This document shows, piece after piece, positions 34,617-45,566 of a stretch of DNA of 64,000 nucleotides (within the stretch, counting starts at the first letter, position 1; every line of letters begins with the position of its first letter). The notes beneath the pieces are model-generated. The model was not told the DNA's origin. It saw only the letters and a list, made by a program, of their open reading frames with translations, and did not search any database. The stretch is from Anaeramoeba flamelloides. Taxonomy: Eukaryota; Metamonada; Anaeramoebidae. Where the stretch lies: positions 1,116,001-1,180,000 of the forward strand of contig JANTQA010000021.1 in NCBI GenBank assembly GCA_027625915.1, written 5' to 3'. Both the position numbers and the translations under genes were made by a program.

Positions 34617-37600
34617 ATGTGTTTGGGCAAATACCCGGATACAACAAAAGAAGGCATTTTTCCAAGTTTTTTAGTTGAAGAAAAAAACACAACAGAAAAA
34701 GAAAATTTTCTTTTTTTTGATCAAAGGAATAGTTATGATGAAGCCACTGTAAAGCCCTTTGTATGTGTATATTTCGATTTAAAAAAGCCATGCACTGAAA
34801 AATATGAAGGATTTAACTTTTTGGATTATAAAAAAGGGCAAATTTTCCGTTATATGGATCAACCGAATAACGAGTGGAAAAGGGTTAAAAGCTTAGATGG
34901 CAAAATAGGGTATATCCCAGCATCATGCTTAATCTTTATTCGGAAATTTAAATGTAATCATGCGTTTATTGGAAAGGATATTAATCACAATGAAGATCTG
35001 CATATTGAAAAGAATGACATTATCGGTGTTTTCATTCATCCAGAGAAAAAGTTAAATTATGGTGTCAGATTAGATGGAAACATTTTTACGGTTCAAATCA
35101 ACTCTGTAGATCCATTGAGAAGTAATTATCAAAAGAAATATATTTCGTGTATTGATCAAACAAAAAAAGTTTTTGAAAATATCTATTATAATTTTAATGT
35201 TTTGCCAATGAACAAGGGAGACAGATTTGAGATCCACTTTGTTTGGAATAATAATTATTATTATGGGAAGCCATGCGGGCTGAATGAATATGGTATAATC
35301 CCACGTAGCGCCATTGAGGAATTGAAGGTATCTGATAGCAATAAAAACAGTTCCGATTATTTAAAAAAATTGGAAACCTCAAGGGTTGAATTTGATACCA
35401 ATACAATTATTGGTGATTTGGAATTAATAAATAATGATACTACCTTGTTGTCAAACACAAACTCGAAATGGAAGTCTATAAAAAGTAAGACTATCTATCG
35501 AAATGGAATATATTTATTCAAGATAAAAATTAATAGTGTCTCTCCAAATGGGCATAATTCTTCTATGATCGGTGTGTGCTCCCCAGATGTTAAAGGTATA
35601 ACCTTTAAACAACAAAATAGCTGGATGTACTATTGCTTTAATGGGCACAAATATCATAACGGTGAAAATTATTCTTACGGGGAGCAGGCACGAAAGAATT
35701 ATACAATTGGCATGCTGGTTAATTTAATAAAGGGTACTCTATCCTTTTATATAAATGGTAAATCATTAGGCTTTGCATTCACAGATTTACCCAAGGAAGT
35801 AAAATTAGCCTTTGATTTATTTTACGAATATGATGAAATAACGTTACAAGTGGACAGCAATGATAATACTATTAAAGATAATATACAACTCACAGCTACA
35901 ATGCCAATACAAAAATCACAACCTATGATCGGATCATCAATATCGCGAAAATCAATGAGAATGAGCCAATCAGTGTCAATTACAAAATTGGCATTCGAAA
36001 CAACTACAACCGACTGGATTGAGAATGGCTCTATCACCAATCTTATTTCGAGTGGCTCTAACACCAATATTTTTCAGAATGACTCCACCATCGATCCTAT
36101 CCAGAATTCGGGAATAGATAAAGGCGATCAAGAAGAAGCAACAGTCTTCCAGGAAACATTTAATTTATTATCCAAAGATGATAGCATGCAATTAAATAAA
36201 GAAAACACAAAAGTGACCAGTTCCTCAGGCCCAATCTGGCAATCAATTAAAGGTGAAACAGTAATGAATTCTGGTAAATACATTTTAAATTTTAGGTTAT
36301 CAACTGAGCGAAAGGGTTTTCGTATTGCAATGATGATAGGTGTAAGCCTACCTGGTTATAATCGCTATTATACCCAACAAAACGTCTGGATGTATCATTG
36401 TTATGATGGCGCAAAGTCTTCAAATACAGTGTTCTCGCCATATGGCAAGGCTATTACGGACGATTCGCAGCTACAAATGATTGTCGATATGGATGACCAT
36501 ACTGTCCGTTATATAATCGATAATAAGGATTATGGAATTGCGTTTGAAAATTTGCCTAACGATCTAGTGTTGATTGTTAATTGCTATTATAAAGGAGAAA
36601 CTCTCGAAATCGATCCAGGAATGCACATTATTAAAGCCACCCAAAATATTGAAGAAAAATTCAACGCCAAGTCAATAATTGGTGGCGATATTCAATTATC
36701 GAGAAATTACTTGACAATTCAAAGTATTGACAAAAACCAATGGAAATCTATTAAAGGAACCAGAGAATTGCTAACAGGCAAATACAAATACAAATTTAAA
36801 ATCAATAATATTGCAAATGATTGCTGGATATATTCCATGATTGGTGCCACTCATCCAGATACAAAGGATTTGCCATCATGCCTAAATGAGAAATCTTGGA
36901 TGTTTAATTTACGTAATTGTAAATTTTATAATAATGGCGAAATCATACAAAATGATAAATTTGTTAATCATCAATTTTGGGTTAATGATATCGTAACTAT
37001 GTATATTGATTTATTTAGAGGGAGCATCTCATTCAAAATCAATGATAATGAATCACAGGTTGCTTTTACCAACGTGAGTGGTCCAGTAGTATTTGCAGTT
37101 GATTTATTTGCGAGTAATGAAAGCATATCTTTAATTAAATTTAAAGAGGAAAAACTGAAAAAGAGTTTTGAAAATTCGATTTTAAAGAAAGGCTTATTTG
37201 TCGAATATAAAAATATTGGGAAAATTGAACTTTCAAATGATAATAAAACAATCAAAAGCTTAGGACATGATTCTTATAAATCAACATGGAGCCATTTTGA
37301 AATAAAGGAAGGCATAATCACTTTCAAATTTAAAATTGATACAGTTGATTTAAAGGGGACAAACCATACTATGATTGGGATATCATCCAGAAGTGATTTA
37401 GGTGATATCAATTATCTACAAGAAAGTGCTTGGATGTATTATTGTGGAAATGGCGACAAATTTAATAATGGTGAAAATACGAAATATGGTGTAAAAGTTA
37501 AAAAAAATGATATATTGACTTTAATTGTCGATATGGATAAGCACACGCTGTCATTTGAATTAAATTCTCAAAATTTTGGAGTAGCCTATCGTGATTTACC

Positions 37601-38201
37601 AGACTCCCTATTTTTGGCCTTTGATTTATATTCCAAAGACGAAGCAATAACATTTTTGGATTATGAACTTAAATACAATAAAAATCAATTGCCACAATGT
37701 CAACAAATACTTGATAATACAATCTCCACAGAAACCGTTGGTAGAGTGTTTTTAAAAAATATGAATACAACCATTAAAAGTATATCAAACGATGGATATA
37801 ATTCAGTAAAGGGTAACCAAGCCATGACCAAGGGAATATATTTTTATAAAGTTAAAATTGATGAAGTTAATTCTGAAAATTACAATCATAGCATGATCGG
37901 GGTGTGTAATTATGAAAAACTTTCTTGCATCAATTACTTCCAAGAAAAGGCTTGGATGTATTATTGTGGAAATGGCGACAAATTTAATAATGGTGAAAAT
38001 GCGAAATATGGTGATAAAGTTAAAAAAAATGATATATTGACTTTAATTGTCGATATGGATAAGCGCACATTGTCATTTAAATTAAATTCTAAAAATTTTG
38101 GAGTCGCCTATAGTGATTTACCAGATACCTTATATTTGGCTTGTGATATGTATTCTAAATTTGAAGAAATAACTATTTTAGAATTATCACAAAAGAATTA
38201 A
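34617..38201 (+). CDS. SH3-like/SPRY repeat protein, 1194 residues, intronless
   Basis: A single exon runs from ATG to TAA. The N-terminal third holds up to three SH3-like modules. The first, about 46-110, is the clearest (VCVYFDLKKP, NEWKRVKSLDGKIGYIPASC, the last like the SH3 G-x-x-P-S-x-Y end). Weaker ones lie at about 111-166 and 171-236 (YGIIPRSAIEEL). Five SPRY domains follow at about 252-411, 518-668, 686-841, 866-1018 and 1041-1194. Each has the pattern SMIGV...SWMYYC.NG..YNNGE..YG ... LSF.IN....G.AF.DLP ... LAFDLY. SPRY folds bind peptides. Together with SH3 this suggests a cytoplasmic scaffold. There is no signal peptide, membrane segment or catalytic domain. Domains 4 and 5 are nearly identical in DNA over their cores, so they duplicated or converted recently. 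A Ser/Thr/Asn linker lies near 425-510. An out-of-frame ATG lies 5 bases upstream (34612). Confidence 0.9.
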   Translation: MCLGKYPDTTKEGIFPSFLVEEKNTTEKENFLFFDQRNSYDEATVKPFVCVYFDLKKPCTEKYEGFNFLDYKKGQIFRYMDQPNNEWKRVKSLDGKIGYIPASCLIFIRKFKCNHAFIGKDINHNEDLHIEKNDIIGVFIHPEKKLNYGVRLDGNIFTVQINSVDPLRSNYQKKYISCIDQTKKVFENIYYNFNVLPMNKGDRFEIHFVWNNNYYYGKPCGLNEYGIIPRSAIEELKVSDSNKNSSDYLKKLETSRVEFDTNTIIGDLELINNDTTLLSNTNSKWKSIKSKTIYRNGIYLFKIKINSVSPNGHNSSMIGVCSPDVKGITFKQQNSWMYYCFNGHKYHNGENYSYGEQARKNYTIGMLVNLIKGTLSFYINGKSLGFAFTDLPKEVKLAFDLFYEYDEITLQVDSNDNTIKDNIQLTATMPIQKSQPMIGSSISRKSMRMSQSVSITKLAFETTTTDWIENGSITNLISSGSNTNIFQNDSTIDPIQNSGIDKGDQEEATVFQETFNLLSKDDSMQLNKENTKVTSSSGPIWQSIKGETVMNSGKYILNFRLSTERKGFRIAMMIGVSLPGYNRYYTQQNVWMYHCYDGAKSSNTVFSPYGKAITDDSQLQMIVDMDDHTVRYIIDNKDYGIAFENLPNDLVLIVNCYYKGETLEIDPGMHIIKATQNIEEKFNAKSIIGGDIQLSRNYLTIQSIDKNQWKSIKGTRELLTGKYKYKFKINNIANDCWIYSMIGATHPDTKDLPSCLNEKSWMFNLRNCKFYNNGEIIQNDKFVNHQFWVNDIVTMYIDLFRGSISFKINDNESQVAFTNVSGPVVFAVDLFASNESISLIKFKEEKLKKSFENSILKKGLFVEYKNIGKIELSNDNKTIKSLGHDSYKSTWSHFEIKEGIITFKFKIDTVDLKGTNHTMIGISSRSDLGDINYLQESAWMYYCGNGDKFNNGENTKYGVKVKKNDILTLIVDMDKHTLSFELNSQNFGVAYRDLPDSLFLAFDLYSKDEAITFLDYELKYNKNQLPQCQQILDNTISTETVGRVFLKNMNTTIKSISNDGYNSVKGNQAMTKGIYFYKVKIDEVNSENYNHSMIGVCNYEKLSCINYFQEKAWMYYCGNGDKFNNGENAKYGDKVKKNDILTLIVDMDKRTLSFKLNSKNFGVAYSDLPDTLYLACDMYSKFEEITILELSQKN

Positions 38202-38346
38202 TATTTTTCATATTTTTGTTATTTTTTTTTTTTTCAATTATTTTCTTTTCGTATATTGGATTAAATCTTATATCCCTCAATTTATTATTTTTATTTAAAT
38301 TTTATTTTCATCAAAATGGTTCTAATTATATATATATATATATATA

Positions 38347-38553
38347 AACTATTTTTCATAAATTTTGACTCACTTTATAATGTTAATGGGAGTTGTTTTG
38401 AGGGTTTATTACAGTATTCTTTACAAAAAATATTTTCAAATTTTTGGATCAGAATCATTTTTTCTAATTTTGCAAATTTTAGTTTTGCTTTTTCAAATTT
38501 TTGTTTTTCTTTTGTTTTTGTTTTTCTTTTTTTATTTTCCTATTTTTTCTTTT

Positions 38554-38633
<80 letters not shown>

Positions 38634-38995
38634 TCATGTGGAAAAAAAAAGAGATCTTCGAAAAGACAAATAATCACTAAGAAAATTGAGACTTATGTAA
38701 TGTCTTTTAAAATGAATTTAATTATTCATAAAAAATCTTGGTGTTCAACTTTTTTTCAGTGAAAGTTCAGTAAAAGAAAATGGGTAATGCTCATTTCAAA
38801 AATTGTGACTAACTTTTTTTTAGTTTTTGGTTTTATTTTTTTTAATTTTTACTATATCAGGTTTTTATAGATTTAGAATGACTTAAAAGAGAATTACAAG
38901 TCATATTTAGTTATTAATTGTTCTTGAATACTAAATGATAATTTTTTTTTTTCAAATTATTATTTCAGCTGAGTCACAATTTTTGAAAAAGAGTT
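38347..38995 (+). mobile_element. MITE-3 copy 1 (649 bp) with a 71-T run
   Basis: The ends are inverted repeats: AACTATTTTTCATAAATTTT then GACTCA at left, and on the other strand AACTCTTTTTCAAAAATTGT then GACTCA at right. TA flanks both sides, within (AT)n runs. An uninterrupted poly(T) of 71 occupies 38556-38626. The open frames reported here read through that run and are not genes. A second, opposite copy lies at 43624-44217. Confidence 0.85.
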
Positions 38996-41136
38996 TATAT
39001 ATATATACATATTATTTATTTATTTCGTAATATAATGATGATAAAATATTATTGTCTTATAATATTAATAATAATATATCTATACATAAATTTTTTTATC
39101 TCAAAGAATTATCACTATAAAAAAAATAATTTTGTGTTCTTTTTTAATGTTTAACATTTAAACAATATTTTTTTTTTTTGACACAACTAATTCAAATTTT
39201 AAAAATAAAAAAACAATCTCATAACTTTATATAAAAAAATTTTTTTTCTTAATTACAACGAGTAGACCATTTTGATTTGTAAAATTTTGACAAATAGAAA
39301 AAGCTTTTTGGTAGAAAAAAAAAAAAAAATTGGATCAGATCGTAAAAATTTAATTGTTTAAATAAAATAAAATAAGGTTTTTATTAAACTTTTATGGGGT
39401 AAGTAAATTTTACAAATTTTGAGTGAAACAATTTATTAAGAAATTGAATTTTTTTAATCTTTTCTTTAAATTGATAAATTAATATTAAAATAAATAAGAG
39501 AGTGGAATATATCCTGTTGAATATTTTTTAACCAAAAAAAAAAAATTGAAATCAAAAAAATGAATAAATGGATCAAGAAAAAATTAAAATAATTTATTTT
39601 TTCATTTTAACTGTAACTTTCGATAAAATTACTTATTCTTTATTCACTTTTATTTTTATTTCTAAATAGAAATTGTTTTATTAGTAAAATTTTTAAGAAA
39701 CAAATTAGTTTTTATTTCAAAAGTATTTTCAAAAATGAATTTTTAAATCATATTTTCATTTAGTTCATCTAATTCTAGTTTTGGTTCAGAAAATAGGATG
39801 CTTTTTAAATAATTTGATCTAGAAAAATAAATTTATTCTCTTTTTTTTTGTTTAGTTTTGAAATTATTTCCATAAGATTAGTTGTATAAGCCAAAATAAT
39901 TAGAAATATTGATTTAATTATTTTCATCATATTTTCATCAATTGGATTTGCTGTTTTTTAGTTGTTTTTGATTCCGAGAATTCAATACCTTTATTTTAAT
40001 TTATTAAATCGTGTTCTTTTTTTGTTTTCTTTTTTATAATAATATTAGAAAATTGTATTTTGAAAACAAATTTGTTAAAAAGGTTTTGGTAAAATAATAA
40101 TAAATATAAATTGGGCTAGAAATTCAAGTGAAAAAATAGTTTGTATTAATAATTGCTAAGAAGATAAAGAAAAAAAATCTTCAAAAATAGGATTTACTCG
40201 ATTATTTTCTTTTCATTCTTCATTTAAATAATTTTATTTGGAAAGGTTATTTTTCTTTTTTGTTTGTATAAAAAAAAAGTAAACATTTTTTTAAAAATAC
40301 ACACCTTTTTGGGTCTATTTTTGGTTTTCTTGTTGATTAATTTCGTTCATCCGTATAAACTCATTTCATGATTTAGATATGGTTTAATAAAACTAAAAAT
40401 TCAATAAAAAACATAAATGAGCATAAAATTGAAATAATTTCAAGATTCAACTCGAATTTGCCTTTGAGTTGGTATTCTTTTGGTAAAATAGAGAAATGAT
40501 AAATAATTTGGTTTCAAATTTACAAAAACAAAAATCACTTGAAAATAGTGTTTTTATAATATTCTAACTCGAAAATTTTAAAAGTGGTTAATGTACCTCA
40601 TTCCTAAATATAAAAAATACATTTCACTGAAATGTATCAAGTCAAAAATGAAAAAAAATTGACTTGGTATTATAAGAATCAGCCAACTTACAATTGTTTA
40701 GAAATCAGAGAAATAAAAAAAAAAAATAGATTAGAGCTGATTTCATAAAAGAAAAGCCTCAGCAAAATTTAAATTTCAAAAAAAAAAAAAAAATATCAAT
40801 TAAAAATTTTTGATCCCTTTTTATTAGAGTCTCATACAAAATTTATCAATTTCTTTGGATAATTAAAATTTTTGAAGATAAGATTTTTTAATTTTATCTG
40901 TATTGTTGTTAAAGTATTTAAAAACATCAATTTTCTGAATGTTAATTTGGATTTTCTGAGATTATTTTATTAAAATTTAATTTTTTTTAAAAAAATGGAA
41001 AATAAAAAAGTAACAAAACAAATAAAAAGATTACAAAAGGAAAAAAACATGATTCAGATAAAAAATTTAAACTTAATTTTGAGAAAAATAATGAATTAAA
41101 CTCAGAGAATATGTTCTATTTCTTCAATAAAACTGT

Positions 41137-41167
<31 letters not shown>

Positions 41168-42246
41168 TTGAATAGAAAAGATTTTATATAATTTAAATAT
41201 ATTATTTCTAAAATTTGAACTTTTTCAAATATATTCAATACATATAGATTTTTGAAAAAAAAAAAAAATTATGGATACAAAAAATTTAGAAAAAATGAAT
41301 AAAGATAAAATTGTTTTTATTTTATTAAAGTTATTATGATTTTTGAATCATTTTGTTATTGTATTGAGAAAGATATAAATTTCTAATAATCAAATGAAAA
41401 GAATACTTATAAAAAATGGAGATAAAAATCTATATAGAAAACTTGATATTGGAAAAAAAATATAAAAACAATTTTATATAATTAATCAAAATGGTAAAAT
41501 TAATTGCTCTTGTTAGAGAATTTTTTATCAAATCAGCATGGCTAGAAAACGAGGTGTGATGAAGAACCGATAATTAATTAAAGGTAAACAATATTTAGAA
41601 TTGTTAAGAAAAAAAAAAAAAAATTAAATTCGCTTATCTAGTGCCCCCACGTTGCCTTTTTTTGTGATATTGGTGTAAGATACATGGATTTTCCAAAATT
41701 GAAAAGAATTGAGAAAAATTAAAGATTTTTCAAAATTATTTTAACTTTTGGAAAAGATACAGGTTTTTTTTAAACAGAAATGAATAAAATATTTGATTTT
41801 AATCAATTACTTATAATTTAAAAAAAAAATAAAAATGAACTAATAACTAATTATTTATCATAGATCGTGGAACTTTGATATTTTAGGGTAATATTTTGTC
41901 TTTTAATTTATCCATCAATGTACATTCTTTCGAAGTGTTACATATTGTGTGGGAGTTCTTTTTTCACCCAATTCAGAAGAAATAAAGAAAAATCTTTTAT
42001 ATTACTCTATACTTTGAGATTTTCTTAAAGTTAAATGTTTTTTTTTTTTAATTATTATTTTTCTTATAAAATTCTCTACATTTTTTTTTACTCTAAACAA
42101 CAATAAAAAAATCCTAACCACAGTAGAGAATTTTCAAGTACGTTATAGAAATTATATTAGTATTGTTTAATTATAAAATTTGTATTATTGTTCTTCACAT
42201 TTTTTATGTGATATTTTTTCTTTAATTATTACGTAATCTCAATAGA
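38996..42246. other. Gene-free AT-rich DNA
   Basis: No open frame longer than 60 codons was recorded and no gene was recognised. One stem-loop copy lies at 41.68-41.76 kb, and an unusual C7 followed by 21+ T lies near 41.14 kb. Confidence 0.45.
41681..41761. repeat. Stem-loop repeat, beta type, diverged
   Basis: ACATGGATTTTCCAAAATTG then AAAAGAATTGAG leads through AAAGATTTTT to TTTTAACTTTTGGAAAAG. GTGCCCCCACGTTGCC, a GC-richer patch, lies just upstream. Confidence 0.5.
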
Positions 42247-43981
42247 TATACCCCTTAGAACCCCAGATATAATAATGCCTTCGAAACAAAATTTTCAAAA
42301 TGAAGTGTTATAATAGGATTATAATATATAGAATTTATAAAAAATTATCCTATAAAGAAAAATTCAGAATTAAAAATTGTATAGTTAGATAATTTAAAAA
42401 AAATAACTTGGAAAATAATTACAACATAGGAAAATTTTTTCTGTGCCATTGTGATTAAATTATTTTCGGTCCAAATTTTGTTAAAAAAATGTTGTTATTC
42501 TTTTTTGAACAGTTTTTCTATACATCAAAAATTCTTATTTTTAATGATTAAAACACCAGTACTTAACTAGAAAAACATTTTGGGGAAGTTTATACCTCAA
42601 CATTGTATGTATTACCTAATTAAATAATATATTCATATTTAAAAAAAAAATATTTCTAGGACATATAGAAAATTGGTATTATATGTTGATTATCAGTTAA
42701 TATCAATATCTATATTTAATTCTAAATAATTTAAAAAGAAAAAAATATATAAATTAAATTTGGTAAAAAAAAAATTTTTTTTATTTGAAAAATGGGAAAT
42801 TTTTTCAACAAGAATTTTTTTCCAATTTAATCGATTTGGCCAATAGTTGGAGTCCGATTCAATAATTGATTTTTTTTTTAATTTTTACTATTTTTTAATT
42901 TCAGACATTTTAAAATATAGTAATAAAATAAATAATAATATTGAATAAGAGAACATATAACAGAACTTATTTTACAAGATCTTGGATTAATTTAGATTGA
43001 TAAATTCAATTTTCATAAATATAAAATTTAAATTTTTACTAATAGTAAAATTCAAAAAAAAAAAATTTCTTGGTTTCTGGGATTATTTTATTGTCTTTAT
43101 TTTATATTTTTAAAAGTTATTTTAATATTATTTTTCTTAAAATTTAGGATTGATTATTTTATCTATTAAAAAAGTTTTTATTTGTTTAACTCCAATTTAA
43201 TAAATGAAATTATTTTACATTTTTTGTTTTTGTTTTTCAAGTATTTTATTTTGTACAAATAAAATTTTTAAAAAATTATTCATTCTAGTCTTTTAATTTT
43301 GGACTAATTAAAATGAATTTCATTTTTCTCTTGATTGGATATTTATTAAACTCTTATATAAAAATAAATGAAAAATTCTCAATAATATATTTATTTATTT
43401 ATTTATTTTTTATCATAAAATTAAAAAAGGTGTTTGATTTTTATTATTAAATGAATCAATAAATTGAGTTTTAAATTACTATTATTGTAATGAAATTTCT
43501 GATTTAAAAAATTAAAAAAAAATAAAAAATAATCTTAAAAGAAAATGTTAAAATGAAAAATTATTATTTTTTTTTCCAAATTCAATAAAAAATCAATAAC
43601 AAAACTACTTAATCTTTGAAGTAAACATTTTTTCAAATATTGTGACTCAATTGAAATAATAAATTGAGAAAAAAAATATTATTATTTTGTATTCAAGAAC
43701 AATTAATAACTAAATCTGATTTGTAATTCACTTTTAAGTCATTCTAAATATATAAAAGCCTGATATATTAAAAATTATAAAAAATAAAACCAAAAACTAA
43801 AAAAAAGTGATTCACAATTTTTGAAATGAGTATTATGGATTTTTTATTCCTGAACTTTCACTGAAAAAAAGTTGAACAACAAGATTGTTTTTGAATAATT
43901 AAATTTATTTTCAAGACATTACATAATCGAAATTTTCTTAGTGATTATTGGTCTTTTCGAAGATCTTTTTTTTTTCCACAG

Positions 43982-44017
<36 letters not shown>

Positions 44018-44357
44018 AAAAAGAAAAATTTTTCAAAAAAAAGAAATATTTATAAATTTTTTTCAAAAAAAAAAGAAAAACTAAAATTTACAAAATTATA
44101 AAAAATGATTCTTATCCAAAAATTTAAAAATATTTTTTTGTTCAGAATACTGGAATAAACCCTCAAAACAGCTTCCACAATCATTATAAAGTGAGTCAAA
44201 TTTTTTGAAAAATAGTTTATTTTGGGTTTTTATTATAATTCAAATCTGGATTAAAGGCAAATCAGAAAATAAATATATTTCTTACATCAATATCATTTTA
44301 AATCTTTTGTTTTAAAAGTGATGAAATTTAGGCAAATACGGGATGCTAAGGGATATA
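42247..44357 (+). mobile_element. MITE-5 copy 1 (about 1.5 kb) carrying a nested MITE-3
   Basis: The termini are TATACCCCTTAGAACCCC at left and GCTAAGGGATATA at right (inverted repeats). The interior aligns with 59091-60599 over most of its length, for example TTTGGCCAATAGTTGG, AATTGTATAGTTA and TTATTTTACAAGAT. The alignment is broken only where MITE-3 (43624-44217) is inserted. No transposase frame is visible in either copy. Confidence 0.75.
43624..44217 (-). mobile_element. MITE-3 copy 2 (594 bp), inserted in MITE-5
   Basis: This is the opposite orientation of 38347-38995, with a poly(A) of about 28 where copy 1 has 71 T. TA lies on both sides (43622-43623 and 44218-44219). The unoccupied site is seen in the other MITE-5 copy near 60.46 kb (CGTTGAAG joined to TTTTTGAAC). 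Confidence 0.85.
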
Positions 44358-44367
44358 AATTAGGATC

Positions 44368-44789
44368 GTTTTTTTGTTTTCGTTTTATTGTTTGAATAAA
44401 GAAAATATTTCATATTTGATGATCATTTTTTTTTCAAGTGATCGATAGTCTGGTAAAAAGTTGAGTTCTCCAATAAACCCTCAAATTAAATTAGTTGGTG
44501 GTATCTGATATAGTGATCAATCAATAAATTTTAATTGAAATTTTAACCTATTTCACAATATATCTATTTCTTGTGCTCTCTCCAAAATTTTCAACACAAT
44601 CTTAATTTATTTTGATTTAATTGATAATCATTTATTTTTTGTTTTATATTGTAATTTATAAAGAATTTTTAACATTTCGAATAGTAAGTGTTTATAATTT
44701 AGTGTTTCTTCTAGAATTGATTTGATAAGGATTTTTTTTTCTCAAAAATTGAATTTTTTTATTTGCATTAAACATTTTGAATTGGGGTT
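44368..44789 (-). mobile_element. MITE-2 copy 3, 5'-truncated and diverged
   Basis: It matches the inner and right part of the 30405-30944 copy (TTCTAGAATTGATTTGATAA, TAATTTATAAAGAATTTTTA) and ends AATTGGGGTT. The other terminus is missing. It starts about 10 bases after the end of MITE-5. Confidence 0.65.
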
Positions 44790-44873
44790 TCTATTTCTAC
44801 TATCTTTATTTTATAAAATAAAAGAATAAGTTTGAAATAAACTTTAAAAATAAAAAAATTGTAAAAGGTTTAT

Positions 44874-44877
<4 letters not shown>

Positions 44878-44904
<27 letters not shown>
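44878..44904. repeat. (AT)n microsatellite
   Basis: About thirteen AT dinucleotides. Confidence 0.85.
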
Positions 44905-45404
44905 TTTAAATGTGTATAGAAATAAAAAGTTTATTTGTAAACAAATATTTTCCCATCGAAATTTTTTTATTCGATCAATTTGTGCCTAACTATTAATTTT
45001 AATTCTTCAAACATATCAAAATACCTTAAAATCAAGAAATACCTTAAAAGTTAATTCTTGATCGTATTTACAAATTTGGTGCTAAGGAAAGACTAGAATA
45101 AAAATCAAAATATGTTCTAGTTTTGATAAATACAATTTTAGAAAAAAAAATCCAAAATTTTACAAAAAATTATGATAATTAAGAAATGTTAGAATACAAA
45201 TACAAATAAAAAATAAAAAAATTTATTTAAAATAGTTTTCTTCCGCCTAAACCTAGTTTTAAGAAAAAAAATAACACAGATCTTTTTAGAAATTTCTTTT
45301 TTTTTTTTGAATAAAAAAATGTTTTAAGAATTTGTATTATGTTTATCGACAACTAAAACTATTTTCTCAATATATATAATATGTTTATGTATCTGCTTAT
45401 AATA

Positions 45405-45432
45405 TATAGATAGATAGATAGATAGATAGATA
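45405..45432. repeat. (GATA)n microsatellite
   Basis: Six or seven consecutive TAGA units near the 3' side of the RBM39-like gene. Confidence 0.9.
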
Positions 45433-45566
45433 AGCGTTCCATGTATATTTGTTAATTAAAATAGAATATTGGTCGATATTAGCTATTGAATATAAAAAAG
45501 AGAATATAAAAAAGAAAAAAGAAATAAAAAAAATGAATTTAAATATGTAATCTAATTGAAATATTA

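Noticed and set aside
38316-38762. Poly-Phe open frames after the SPRY gene
   Set aside because: They read through the 71-T tract of MITE-3 and have no other content.
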